Assembly (NCBI GenBank): GCA_030704615.1
Contig: CM060733.1
Coordinates: 31,744,001 to 31,808,000, forward strand
From: Takakia lepidozioides
Taxonomy: Eukaryota > Streptophyta > Takakiopsida > Takakiales > Takakiaceae
DNA length: 64,000 bases
Direction of reading: 5' to 3'
Part shown: piece by piece, positions 33,540 through 44,412 of the stretch
How the letters are laid out: each line of letters begins with the position of its first letter
Position numbering within the stretch: the first letter of the stretch is position 1
The notes under the pieces: model-generated
Told to the model about the DNA's origin: nothing
The model's input: the letters and a program-made list of their open reading frames with translations, nothing else
Database searches by the model: none
Program-made: the position numbers and the translations under genes

Positions 33540-34409
33540 TGTCGAGCGCTTTTACTCACCCATCCCTTCGCTATCCAAGGTGGGAACTCCAAGATAGAAG
33601 AGTTGGAAATCTCTAAAGCACTCAGCCCGCTCAGAACAATCAGTCATGACCTACAGCTAGTGTATCATGGGGTGTTTCCTATTTGTACTCCTTCCCCGCA
33701 TTCATGTTAGTAAGTTACCTTACTATCTGCGATTAAGTATCAGTTTGCTTCAGAAATCTATCAAGTTCCATCCATTCATTCCACAGCTTCTCTCAGGTCT
33801 CTCTACACAGTGTGAGTATGAAGTATGTATCAGATTAATATCTATCAAGTATCAGGCTGAAGCCATGGTGTCTCTAATCTACTCTACATTATAATTCTAC
33901 AGCTTGCATTCATCAAGTAACAACAGATCGTCACTTCTCCTACTCCGTGGTCTTCATCTTTCCCTTCAGAGATGTGCTCTCCCCCCTATTTCCCAAGCCC
34001 TGATGCCAGAAGTTCCCCACCCCCCAGTGATCCCCAAGCAGTCCCCCTCGAGATGTCCCCGCTTCTCGCTTTATCTATTTACAAGCCGTTCTAACCGCTT
34101 TCCTAACTAACCGTTATCTCTGTAGTACACGTTCCTTTTTCAGATGTCGTTCCCCCACAGTCGTTCCCTGCCAATGGTAACTGTTCCGCAACTGTGACTG
34201 GCTGTATCAGGCTGTGGCGGGCTGTGTAGGGCTGTGCGAAGCTGTGGCGGCTGTGTTAGACTGTGATGGACTGTGTCGGGCTGTGTATCTTCCCCCTTTA
34301 AGCCTGTTGTTGTCACCCCTAAGGCTCCTGTTGGTCTCAGTCTGTGTAAAAATTAAGGGTACCCCACAGATCCCGTAAAAGCGTCTAAGTCCCAAGCAGC
34401 CCTCTAACA
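33540..34409 (-). repeat. Right LTR (5' LTR) of retroelement 3
   Basis: 870 bp, homologous along its length to the left LTR (shared TTTACTCACCCATCCCTTCG and CTAAGGCTCCTGTTGGTCTC), but its CTGTG minisatellite (about 34190-34290) is about 150 bp shorter. Confidence 0.85.
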
Positions 34410-34940
34410 CAGCGCGCCCCGCCTGAACATCGCCGGCATGACCATCCCCGGCGACCGTACCGTCAAGGTTCCCACGCTTGCATTCAACTCGTTGGGTAAG
34501 CGTAGTCTTCTCCCTTTCTAAATGACATAAGGTAGATAACTATTGTTTTGAGTTTCTTTATACAGGGGAAGGCCCTCTTGTTGGGTCTTCATGGATTTTG
34601 GGGGGCCGCCTTGCGATTGAGGCCCTCAAATCCAAAAACGCCCAAGGCATTCCCCTATACGTAAGAAGAAGGTGAGAGTAAGGGGCATGACTCAGCACAA
34701 CACACCCATTAATGTAGCTTTTGATCACATTTTCTCCCCTTGACTTGAACATTTTGGGTAGTCGAGAGCCAACAACGTGACTACTTCAACATTCAACATA
34801 AAATGTATAGGACTCGAAGTGGAAAACACATATTATGTTTTATGTTTTAGCTAATGCAACATGTGATTGGTCTGTTAAAGTTATGGGAGGATGGTTTTGG
34901 CATCTTTCAAATTTTGATTGTGGTTACACGGGCGAAATGA
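34410..34940 (+). other. Unrecognised spliced coding fragment
   Basis: Two exon-like pieces with proper borders: 34414-34494 (ending LAFNSLG at a GTAAGC donor) and 34565-34662 (starting after TATACAG; GEGPLVGSSWILGGRLAI, ending IPLY at a GTAAGA donor). I do not recognise the protein. It begins at the retroelement LTR and stops before the LINE tail, so it is a scrap of whatever occupied this site, possibly a host gene. Confidence 0.4.
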
Positions 34941-37393
34941 CGTTTTTTTTTTTTTTTTTGGTAGTGAAAAGCAAGCACCAAAAATTCACTATATGAGCTT
35001 ATAAGCAACAGCTTGCAAACACTGAATGGGGGCGTTGTGGGAGATAGTATGAGTGGGGCTGGGGCGGGGGGGGGGGGGGGGGCGCTAAGGTCCATGCTTT
35101 TAGCTTAGTGGGTGGTTTGGTGGTAGGGTTGCATGTTGGAGGAGGTGAGTATGGGGTGAGTAACATGCTATGGGTATCAGAAAGTAGACGAGTGAGATGC
35201 ACGGGGAAATCGGCGGGTACGAGAGACATGAGGTAGCTTGGACAAGGAGAATTAGGGTCAGAGTAGTTTCTTTGTGGCGGAGGTATTTTGGGAATGGTGG
35301 GTTGTGTGTGTAGTGAAGATGGTTGGGTTCAATAGCGGTTAATGGTATCACTTCTGGGGGAAGTTGTAGAAGGGGGTGTTGGTGGTCAGGTGAGTTTTGT
35401 TGTGTAAGAATGAGAATAGTGGAGGCGGAGGAAGAGGAGTTGGCGGCGAGGCACGCCCTTAGAAGAGCTTCATGCGTGAGGGGCCCGGGAGGTGGGTGCG
35501 CAAGGCCACCTCCTGACCAAGAGTGTCGGGTAGCGGGGCCGAAGGCTCCGAATACACAGTCTCGGGGGTGCGGGCTGGCGTAAGAAGAAAGCTCAAGGGG
35601 GCATGTAAGAGGGCTGGAGTAGTAGGAGTGGGTAAGGTGGAATGTAGAGATGAGGAATTTGAGGATGTCAGAGGGTATAGTGCTATGGGTATATGCTTGA
35701 TTCAGTTTGTCGGGGGTGTGGGGTTTTTTGGTGGGGGTATCGCGTAAATATCGTTCAACAAGCCAGCAGACCTCAGTGGCAAAGTCTTGTTTTGGTGGCT
35801 GTAGGGAGGTGGCATCAGTTGAGGAGGCGTCATATCTGTCCCAGAGCCAGGCAAGCCTGACATTGGAGATGGAGCCGATGAAGTGACCGTTAAGTGTGTA
35901 GATATGGGATGCTCGACACCTAGGGCAGATAATGGGGGAGATTTGGTCAATATCTTTGTCGGGGTTGCATTCAGAGATATGTATATGTATATGTGGAGCG
36001 TTCAAGGGGGTATGGATGTATCGAGCGTCTATTGGTTGGATTTGAGATACATGATGTTGGTGGGTGTACGTTAAGTAATTGGTGTTAGTTGTTTTGTAGA
36101 AGGTGATAAGGAGGCGACGGTTGTGAGTAGGGTCGCAATCATCATGGGTTCCAAAGAGGTCGTCTTCAATTTGCCAAGTGTTATCAGATGCAGGGAAACC
36201 CGCCCATTTACATAGGTAATATGTGTCGACACAAGTGGCGCCATGTACGTGGAGGGAGGTTTGAGTCTTGATGCCGAGAATAGCTTCAATGACGAAGGCC
36301 TCGGGTGGTCGGGGTTGGGTAGGCAGGGGGAAGGAGGGGGGTAGGGGGTTTAGAGGGTAGGGGGAAAGTTGCTCAAGGCAATTAACGAGGCTGGGGGGGG
36401 AGAAGCGGGGGGGGTGGGAGTTGGGGAGAGGGTGTTCCGGAGTGTTATGGGAGGTCATGAGCTGTTGTAATATGGAGGGGGCTGGGGCTGTTCTGAAATT
36501 TGGGAGGAGGTCTTGCTTATGATGGGGGAAGAGTGGACATGGTAGGTCACTGTCGAGGGTACGAGGCGGTCTAGTGGCAAAATAAAGATCGGGGATGAAG
36601 CAGGTATCTCCATGTTTTGATGGTAGCACAAGAATGTTTCAGGGTAAATTGGTGTGGGGTAAGTAGCCGGTTCCCCGTGGCAGTGGTGAGTTGGGTGAGA
36701 GTGGTAATATGACGTGCTTTAAAGTAGGCAAGGACAAGTTTCCTTTCGTAGGATAAATAGCGTACGGGCGGTGGGGGAATGGAGGCAAGATTGTGGGTGG
36801 AGGGTAGGGAGGGAATATAAGCCATTATATTTATACGCTATGTGTTTAAGGAGACCTCGAAAGATTAGACCGAGACGGCCTGGGTTGTTAAGAGCCTCGA
36901 TAAGTTGTGAGCCGAGGGTGCGGGCATATGAGATGATCAGGGAGCTAGAACCAATTCCAAAACTGTCCTGTAGAAGTTGGGTAAGAACGTTAGGGTGCTG
37001 GTGGGGAGGCCACAAATGCATTTGGTGAGTTGGATAATATTGGCGTCGAGTAGTTTGATATCCGGTATAGAGAAGGGGGCCGCGTGAAAGGCGTATTGGA
37101 TTTGAGGGTTGAGAACTCTTTGGATGATAGTTAGTTTAGGGCGGATGGAGATGGGGGCATTGAGTAGAGCTAAACTCTTGTTGGTTAGTTTGGAAAAAGT
37201 GGTGTTCCTTTGTATATGCCAGGTTAGTGATGGAACCAATTGTATGCCTAGATAGGTGTAGGGTTCATCCGGGGCCAAAAAGGGGAAAGATTTTTGTTGA
37301 GAGTGCAGATGGAGCATGCAGTGGGAAGCTATCGTGGATTTTGTGAGCTTACTGCCGTGGGTAGCGGCAATGACTGCACATTTATTGAGGCTT
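34941..37393 (-). mobile_element. 5'-truncated LINE retrotransposon
   Basis: Minus-strand 3' half of a non-LTR element: C-terminal reverse transcriptase part (37393-36571) and a long downstream segment with a chromodomain (36629-35100), ending in a run of 17 T on the plus strand (34943-34959) that reads as poly(A). G/C runs (for example about 35065-35082) lie near the 3' end. The 5' truncation falls next to transposon end T4. Confidence 0.75.
35100..36629 (-). CDS. LINE C-terminal segment with chromodomain and a methylase-like domain
   Basis: Open frame of 509 codons, possibly continuing the RT frame after a frameshift. Proline-rich start; chromodomain at about residues 110-160 (FVIEAILGIKT ... 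YLCKWAGFPASDNTWQIEDD); a CxxC pair (ICPRCRAS); and at about 330-430 a segment (DCVFGAFGPATRHSWSGGGL, then HPPPGPLTHEALLRAC) whose spacing resembles the Dam-like N6-adenine methylase domain found in some retroelements. The NPPF catalytic motif reads HPPP, so activity is doubtful. The chromodomain call is firm; the methylase resemblance is tentative. Confidence 0.6.
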   Translation of the reverse strand: MLPSKHGDTCFIPDLYFATRPPRTLDSDLPCPLFPHHKQDLLPNFRTAPAPSILQQLMTSHNTPEHPLPNSHPPRFSPPSLVNCLEQLSPYPLNPLPPSFPLPTQPRPPEAFVIEAILGIKTQTSLHVHGATCVDTYYLCKWAGFPASDNTWQIEDDLFGTHDDCDPTHNRRLLITFYKTTNTNYLTYTHQHHVSQIQPIDARYIHTPLNAPHIHIHISECNPDKDIDQISPIICPRCRASHIYTLNGHFIGSISNVRLAWLWDRYDASSTDATSLQPPKQDFATEVCWLVERYLRDTPTKKPHTPDKLNQAYTHSTIPSDILKFLISTFHLTHSYYSSPLTCPLELSSYASPHPRDCVFGAFGPATRHSWSGGGLAHPPPGPLTHEALLRACLAANSSSSASTILILTQQNSPDHQHPLLQLPPEVIPLTAIEPNHLHYTHNPPFPKYLRHKETTLTLILLVQATSCLSYPPISPCISLVYFLIPIACYSPHTHLLQHATLPPNHPLS

Positions 37394-37398
37394 AGCAC
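36571..37398 (-). pseudogene. LINE reverse transcriptase, C-terminal part
   Basis: SLNKCAVIAATHG and YTYLGIQLVPSLTW match the last RT motifs and thumb of LINEs (FNxxKT and F-YLG blocks), followed by helical thumb sequence. The frame changes at least twice between 37000 and 36600. The YADD palm is not present because the copy is truncated at 37393. Confidence 0.7.
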
Positions 37399-37459
37399 TT
37401 ACGACTCTGCTCATGGCTCATGCCGCTCATGGCTCATGGCTCATGAAATAGCAGCCCCC
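37394..37459. mobile_element. Right end of a MULE-like transposon (terminus T4)
   Basis: Short terminus with four GCTCATG words and the end ATGAAATAGCAGCCCCC, an inverted match to the ends at 14354 and 62630. Only about 65 bp remain inside before the LINE. Following flank GCAAAAGTG has no matching copy at T3. Confidence 0.6.
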
Positions 37460-38894
37460 GCAAAAGTGTTTTGCACACTTTGAGGTGGCAGTGTGGTCTT
37501 GCTGCAAAGCTCACAACTTCATTCCGATGGTGGACTTTATTTTCAAAGGGCACACTAATCTTATTTTCTAGTGGGATGCCCTTTACTGTGAAGAGCTTAT
37601 TGACCCATTGGCTAGGGGGGCTGATGCAAAGCCCATATATTTGAAGAACCTATCAAGAGTGTGGGCAGAGTGGCCAGAACGGGGTCCTGAAGACACTCTT
37701 CTTGTTGATGACACACCAAGAAAGGCATCAAACAATCCTCCATTTAGTGGGATATATCCGGAGCTATGGAAAATGCGATGATCAGGGCCAAAAGATGGCT
37801 ATCTACTCGATGTGTTGTGGCCGTTCTTGGAGAGGGCAAGCAAGACTCCTAGTATTCCACAGTTTCTGAAGTCTGAGCCTCTCTTTGGACAACAGCCCTA
37901 CAATTCTACTCAGTGTAATCGTCAGAAGGTACAACAATGTAATGTAAGTCTGGTCCAGTACATTTGGAATTCTTGGGTTGCTTGTGAATTGCATGAGTAG
38001 TGGGTTTCTCTTGAGTGAGCTATGTAACTAGTGTATTTCAGGTTGTAATGCCACTGAAGAATTGTAATGGTTTGTGATATAGGGACCTATGATGAAGCGG
38101 CTCCATGTTGTCAACAAGTCAGCAGAGGAGCTAGAAAGTAGCCCTCTCAAGCAGTTCTCGCAGCCGCCTGAAAGTCAGCTTGGTGTAAGTCCATGACCTT
38201 CTTTTCCAATTTTGTTTATGTGGCCACTGGAGTGTAGACTACCGTCCTTCACGTTTGTTGTATCCTTGTGGTCATAGACTCCGCATCCAGTGGGAGACCA
38301 TTGTGAGGGATTTACTTCAGTTTATTGCCAAGGGTAGGTACAGAAAGTACTCATAAGACCTTGTGTTCGGCATAGCCTTTTGGGTAGGTAGGTAGAGAGA
38401 ACGAAATTGAAATGTGGGTGTGTGTATGTATGTTGTTTGCTGCAACTTGCTAGCTGTAGACCTTCCTGCCTACCCTTCCTCCCTCCCCTCCATCCATCCA
38501 TCCATCCCTATTAATAGTTGCAACCCCCCTCCCGGTACCTAAGTACTATAATGCTTGGACCTCCGTAGTCTAGCGTGCATGGTATTTTCACTCATTGTTT
38601 TGCTGGTGGGTGTTGGGATGACAGTTTAAGGTGGGAGACCAAGTTCGGCTCCTTAACGTGATGTCCAAACGGACAAAGGTTGGATCAGGGATTATATGTT
38701 CTCTGCAAGGCTGCAAGGTAAGTGAGGGCTACCCTGATGTGCCAGCCGAGTATGCGGCTATATACATCAAAGAGGCATACATCACTAACGCTCCTTTACC
38801 ATATCTCAACGATGTTAAGAAACATATTGTGTTGGGGGATGTGGTAGGAAGCACCATACTTTGGAGTTTGAAGCTACTGAGACATGAGGTTTAG
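37460..38894 (+). pseudogene. FCP1/NIF-like HAD phosphatase relic joined to a DUF8039-like tail
   Basis: 37484-37930 encodes the C-terminal half of an FCP1-homology phosphatase (HFEVAVWSCCKAHN; then LLVDDTPRKASNNPPFSGIY, with the second DD metal-binding motif). Stops TAG 37569-37571 and TGA 37779-37781 lie in the same frame. Further in-phase exons follow: 38083-38184 (ending before GTAAGT) and 38625-38894 (FKVGDQVRLLNV ... VVGSTILWSLKLL, stop). The last exon resembles the DUF8039-type domain found in plant CACTA-transposon-related proteins. Phases fit one transcript. The start is lost at transposon end T4. The phosphatase assignment is solid, the tail tentative. Confidence 0.65.
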
Positions 38895-40005
38895 GAAATT
38901 CTACTGCTTTGTTTGTCAATAAAGCCCTTACTTCTAGCAGTATCTGTTGAATCTAGTTTTTTCCAAGTAAGTGTTTAGCGACATTGTGATTGAACAATGA
39001 GCATATTTTGTGAATTTATATACAAAGACTGGTTCGAACACCACATGAATGTGTGTGTTGTGATTGTGATGTTGCTGTTTCTATGGATGGCATGTTTGAT
39101 TGTAGTTGTCTTTCAGACTGTATGATATTGGTGCTTCTGTCAGTCTATGCAACAGGGTTGGTGGTAGAATCTTTCTTTGTCACACTTTGCAACTGCTAGC
39201 AGGGTTGGGGGTCCACTCTTTGGTCATTGGAAGATTAATGCAAGCTCTCCTTCCCTGCAGAGGGGGTGTGTCTTGATATAGAGGGCCAATTGCTTTGCCA
39301 ATTGTTGTGCTTATGAGAGCTCCACATGGTTTGTTTAAATTTCATATTAATTTACTTTAATTTACTATTTAAATTAATCATTTGAAATTGAATAATATAT
39401 AACAAATTTTAAAATCTACATGACCTACACGTGTCATTCACACATAATCCAACAAGACCACGTGGCATCTGTAGTGTTGTAGTGATATAGTCACACCCAT
39501 AGTAATGTAGTCATACATGTATTCAGGAAATGTGCCACATGTCATCCTCAGCGATGTACTGAGTAGTTATGTAGTCATCAGTGTAGTCACACAATGTAGT
39601 CATGTAGTCATAAAGTTACGCCTACATCACTATACTCCATCCCACGATTTGGACACGTGTCATAGCAGAGGGATTACGTGTGTCACGCAGACAACTATCC
39701 ATGTAGGCGGACTTCTGTAGTAATGTAGTTATCATGTTAGTCATGACATGTAGTCGTGTAGTCGTGTAGTCCACTGTACCATATGGTCACACATGTCAAA
39801 TCCCAAGGATCCCACATGTCACGCACAAGCCTCTCCATGTAGGCGCAATGCTGTAGTGATGTAGTCATAACTTACAGTCGTGTAGTTATTTCTGTTATGA
39901 CTACATCACCAAACCCTGCATCACTATCCCATGCCATGTCCTCAGTGACGACCATGACTTCGCACTTATCACTCCGTAGTCATGGTAGAACTGACTTCGT
40001 GTTTG
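38895..40005. repeat. AT-rich intergenic DNA with dispersed GTAGTCAT words
   Basis: No gene seen. From about 39470 to 39980 the words TGTAGTCAT, ATGTAGTTAT and CACATGTCA recur irregularly, as in a degenerate low-order repeat. Confidence 0.55.
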
Positions 40006-40584
40006 TCACTGTAGAGAGGTAGTCGTTAAAGCGCTTATCACTGCAAATGCAGTGATATCCGTAGTCATAAAAACGTTAATCTGTACTAGTAGGAGTTGGG
40101 ACGCAAGAGGTCTCGAAAGAAGTCTCGGAGGGGGGTGTGCCTGAGATGGACCGGCATTAGATGGTCCGGCAAATGAGGGACCACGGGTCTGCTGCGCAAC
40201 ATGTCGGTTAAGGTGGAATTGTAGTGGCAGGTTGTCAACATCTAAGGCTTTAATTTCCGTCCGGTCCAATGCAGCAGAATGATGCGTGCGTGTGGAAAAC
40301 AGATCAACCTTGTTGCTCCTTAATGCCCGTTGGGTTGATAGGAAGCTGCATCGGTTTTCGGATGGTGGTGGAGCTGGTTGTATCGGTGAGGCATGTTCTC
40401 GTCCCATCGACTGTACAATGGGTTCCGCACCATCGTTTATATGAATAGGGTTGCGTACGTTACTCAGTCCTGGTAGTTCATCACCCCTGAGCTCCATTGG
40501 GCCACTGCCGGTGGCTTCAGCGTGTATTGGGGGATGAAAGTCGACCCCAACTTCATTCTGAAGACCATGTTTTGGGGAGGACAC
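40006..40584 (-). CDS. Hypothetical protein, unrecognised
   Basis: 192-codon open frame, rich in Pro/Ser/Ala at the end (SFAGPSNAGPSQAHPPPR). No domain recognised. Codon use and proline-rich composition resemble low-complexity ORF1 proteins of retroelements, and a similar style of sequence lies at 42223-43752. The frame may end artificially in a GTAGTCAT repeat. Could be spurious. Confidence 0.25.
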   Translation of the reverse strand: MSSPKHGLQNEVGVDFHPPIHAEATGSGPMELRGDELPGLSNVRNPIHINDGAEPIVQSMGREHASPIQPAPPPSENRCSFLSTQRALRSNKVDLFSTRTHHSAALDRTEIKALDVDNLPLQFHLNRHVAQQTRGPSFAGPSNAGPSQAHPPPRLLSRPLASQLLLVQINVFMTTDITAFAVISALTTTSLQ

Positions 40585-41239
40585 AATTGTAACATGACCC
40601 TCATCTATGATACGTACTTCATCCTCGTGGAAGTCACTACCTTTATAGTTTAGGGAATCACGTGCGATAAGAAGGTATTTCTATAGGGGTTTTTTTTTTT
40701 GTTTTTTTGTTTTTTTTTCATCCACCCTATAATTATTTAATTTTATAATATGCACAATTATGTGGTAGGCTAATTTTTTTCATATTTGACTGTAATCATA
40801 AATTTTTGACACCCTATAGTAACATAAAGATAAAACAAATTTTTCTTAGAGTGCAAAATATTTTATTGCTCAATGCTCTAATGCATCTATTAGGCATCTA
40901 TCAAACGAACGAGAAAACATGTTGTATATTCGAGTGTATTGAAAAAAATATTCCTCGGGTGAGAGAGTAATGTACCTTACAGCAAGTGAATAAACCGGAG
41001 CTTCCAACAACACAATGACGTCAGTAACTAGTGAAGCAAAACTTTTGCGTCGGAGAAGAAAACAAAGTGAGAAGATAATAAAGCAACCCTAAACCAAAAC
41101 GTATCCTCCCTAAAGCAAGTCCTCTTATCTAAGCCGAGTCCAAGTCTCGTCATTCAAGTCCAACTAGTCATTTATAAAGTGTAGAGAGAGAGAAAGAGAG
41201 AAAGAGAGAAAGAGAAGACTCCCGGTAATCCCGAACACT
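40585..41239. other. AT-rich gap, no gene
   Basis: Contains a T-rich run at 40689-40720 (interrupted by single G bases) and a GAGAGAAA microsatellite at about 41185-41215. Nothing else seen. Confidence 0.5.
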
Positions 41240-41850
41240 GTCAGTGCCACTGGAAGTGTTGAGTGCGACCTATGTGGACTGAAGCTTTCTTATCGTAAGG
41301 ATCGGCTGCTCGCTCACCTCGGCTATAGAGGTGTGAAGAACGTTCGGGTGGGTTTATGCCCTAAAGCATCTATGACTCTTGCGAGGCTTCAGGTGTCCTT
41401 GGACAAATGGGTTGTGTCGGAGCAACACCTGCTCCAATACCTCTTTGTACCCCTATACTTCAACGGAGTAGATGATTATGGCAGCAATCCATACATGAAT
41501 GCCTTAACTTGTCTGCAAAAAGGCAATTGGATAAAAAATTGGCGCAATTTTTATTTGAAGCCAACATATCATTTAATGTTACAAGACTTTCGGCATTTGT
41601 TTCTGCCATTAGAACAACCTCAGATTCCAAATCCACATATCTGCCTCCTTCTTATCACAATCTCCGCACATGATTGCTAGAAGACGCCATGACAGAGCTT
41701 ACCCAAAAAGTGAACGATAGGACGGACGAGTCTCTCAGAAAATATGGAAGCACTATATGTGCCGATTGTTGGAGTTCTGTTACAAACAGACCATTGTTCA
41801 ATGTCATGCTCGTATGTCCAGCTGGGGAACAGTTCTTGTGTCAAGTTAAA
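41240..41850 (+). pseudogene. hAT transposase fragment (BED finger plus DUF659-like start)
   Basis: VECDLCGLKLSYRKDRLLAH (from 41258) fits a BED zinc finger. Downstream, in another frame, YLPPSYHNLR, then LLEDAMTELTQKVND and CADCWSSVTNRPLFNVML match the block after the finger in plant hAT transposases, where DGW(T/S) carries the first catalytic Asp. A frame change near 41600 and a TGA in the LLED region show it is a relic. The rest of the transposase is absent. Confidence 0.6.
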
Positions 41851-42222
41851 TAAACACAGTGTGAAACTAACTAGAATAAATCTAGTTATTTGTATTTAAC
41901 ACTTGGATTTAGTTCAAGTGTTAAGTTAGGTGTCAAGTTTAGCTTGACACCTGAACCATCTTATCTTCACGAGAGCGTCAGTCGTGCGGCTCATCTCTCT
42001 CGAGTTAAGCCTGCACGACCGAGCTCCTTCACTGCTTAGAATCTAAGTGTGCTTATGAAGGGAGAATATGATGTTGTGGGGTGGAGTCCCCATAGCTTGG
42101 GGTGCCCCTGGCTTGACTCGTAGTTTTAATGAGTGATTGTGTTGTATTGAGTGTTTATGTGTCAATAGTGTGAATCTAGTTTCCAATCACTCGAGAGAGA
42201 TGCGCTATCTAGTTTTCTAGAG
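41851..42222. other. Gap, no gene
   Basis: AT-rich; short inverted words around ATCTAGTT and AACTAGAT/TCTAGTT are seen but no gene or clear element end. Confidence 0.4.
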
Positions 42223-43752
42223 CTAAGCTAGATAAGATGTTGTTTTAGCACTATTATAATATATCTTGGGGCAGGGTGGAGGCCCGGCCTTGTTGGGTGG
42301 CAACTCGCTGCGGCATGGAGCCTGTATCGGTGGTGTGGGGGTGGCCTTTACTGCGTTGCCAGCATGGGCATTCCAGTGGTTTATATTGGGATGGCAACCA
42401 CTTGTGAATATCGCATTGATAAGAGTGGGAGTACAAGAAGGCCGTAGCCAACATGAAGAAGAGAGATCCCCAAGAGGATAGTCATGAGAATGATTTAGAG
42501 ACTGCGTTGGAGGTGCGCAGGAGTCCATCTGGCCCTGCTGTTGCCATGGGTATGCGCTTGTTGTTTTCACATTGGCGTTTGTGGTGATCACGGTGTTATT
42601 ATCCCTGTTTGTGGTGGCGGGTGCGCGCTGGGGCAAACTGAGCACCCAGTAGGCCAGCCGTGCCCAACTTGTGTGGTCCGTCGTGTTGCAGCTCAAGAAG
42701 GGCCATTGGCTTGTAGCCCCGTTCTGGCTTGCAGGCATATTGCTGGATTCACCGTGACCTGTAGAGCTGGTGATTTTACTTGGCGGGAGCGGTAGCTTGT
42801 CAAGAACCATGTTGGCATGAGTGTAGAAATTGGCCAGGTTGGCCTCAAGATTCTTGGTAATCGACTCTTGCAGCGAGACCGAGTATGCATGGTACTTTGC
42901 CTGTTGGGTGGCTATGGTGGATGCAACCCGCGTTTCCATTGTTGCTAGATCCCCCCCCCCCCCCCCCTTATATCCGTATTGATGGAGATGGCATGTTGTG
43001 CCAGCTTCCTGTCAATTTTGCTCATCATAGAGCTTGGGAATGGAGCTGATTAAGGCCCTTGGCCACTAACGTGAGCACGTTGCGTTCCGCTACGACTTCC
43101 TGGGGCGTGGCGGCGAGGCCAGTTACACTGGCACGACGTGAGCGGAGCTGCGGTTTTATGAGGGCAGTAATTGGTGGGTATAGGACGTTGCCTAAAGGGA
43201 TGTTCATGTCAGCAAACCATTTTTTTTGCACGGTACAGAGCCTGCTCCTTGGGCATATTTATGTCACTATCAAATCGGATCATGATGTGATGGGGTGTGG
43301 CGGATAGGCCTGATGCTGGATCAACTAGGGTACCCTTTGGGAGTTGAGTAAGTGGTAGAGCTGTCCTTCCTTCCCGTCAATTCCAGCGGCAAGTTTATTG
43401 CCAGGTGAGGTGGCGAATCCTGCAAGTCGTGGCCTCTTGTCTTTTGGAATCAGAATGCGAGCTCCCTGCCGTACTGTTAAGAGCACTGGAGGAGCATTTG
43501 AGGCCTGGGCTAGCAACAGCCAAGGGCATTGCTGGTGAGGTGCTCTGTACGGGCATGAAAGACCGTTGATGCATGAGGGACCTTGTTGGTACGGGGTTGC
43601 TTCGAGCCTTGGAGAGTTGTAGCGTGTCTGCCGGGAGTGACATCTGTGTGCTGCGTAGAACGGGTCTGGTATACTTCGTCATTCGCAAAGAACTGCTCGT
43701 CAGATAAATGCATGTCACTAACGTCGGCGTCTTTCTCCAGTTGAATTAGCAT
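42223..43752 (-). pseudogene. Degenerate coding region, possible retroelement ORF1/gag-like
   Basis: Minus-strand pieces in changing frames: 43752-43510 (MLIQLEKDADVSDMHLSDEQ), 43231-43025 (FADMNIPLGNVLYPPITALI) and 42939-42223 (METRVASTIATQQAKYHAYS ... ANLANFYTHANMVLDKLPLP). A heptad-like helical stretch followed by Pro/Ser/Thr-rich sequence is typical of ORF1 or gag-like proteins, but I do not recognise it. A C run (42950-42968) interrupts it. Confidence 0.3.
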
Positions 43753-44412
43753 CGACCTGGTGGTGATTCATTTTGGCAGAAAGTTTTTGAACTAAGAGGG
43801 AGATGGTCGAAGGGTGGGAGAGAGGCGCCGCCTGTAGTGCCTGGCAGGAGAGACGGCAGTGGTATGAGGGGGAGAATTGGGCCTATATAGGCCAATACCC
43901 TGCAGAATTTGGAGGGTAGCAATCAGTATAGACCACATGGAAGCGGGAAGAGGATGCTGCCTGCCCTGTATGCCTGTTTGGTGAGGAATCGGGTTGGAGG
44001 CATAAATCAAAGTGGGCACGTGGCCAGGGAACCTAGGAAACCATTTAGAACTTAGGAAACCGGGAACCAGTTACCAGATATTTTGGGTGTAACTTTGAAT
44101 TTTTTAAATTTGAAACCCAAAAATACAAATATATATATATAAATAAAAAAAAAGCCCTTTTGATCTAATTTCAATGATTTAGAGCCTAATTGGTCATATC
44201 TTTGTCAAATGAACTCCGTTTGACTCAGTTTTTGGGGGGATAGCTGCAAAAAGGGGAAATCTACCTATCTAGACCTAGTTTTAGTTTTTTGGACTCTGCT
44301 AAAAATCTATGGAATTTTTTTGAGTATGAGTGTGCTATGAAAGATCCACAATTTTGTTTCTAGAACCTGTTGTGGTCTACATGAGAGACAAATCTGGGGA
44401 TGTCCTCCTTGT
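43753..44412. other. Gap, no gene
   Basis: Becomes AT-rich toward 44100-44160 (ATATATATATAAATAAAAAAAAA tract). Short open frames only. Confidence 0.4.

Larger units (their letters stand above)
28000..34409 (-). mobile_element. LTR retroelement 3 (gag plus accessory ORF, pol deleted)
   Basis: Minus-strand element with two LTRs (28000-29015 and 33540-34409), a clear polypurine tract and a plausible primer site. The internal region encodes gag, the first part of protease and an accessory ORF, but no RT, RNase H or integrase: sequence passes from protease GGSGVN directly into the accessory ORF near 30370. The flanks do not match each other (no 5-bp duplication), so the ends may come from recombination or from a joined assembly. 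Confidence 0.85.

Noticed and set aside
35323-35747. Plus-strand frames opposite the LINE
   Set aside because: Antisense to the chromodomain-bearing frame; no motifs.
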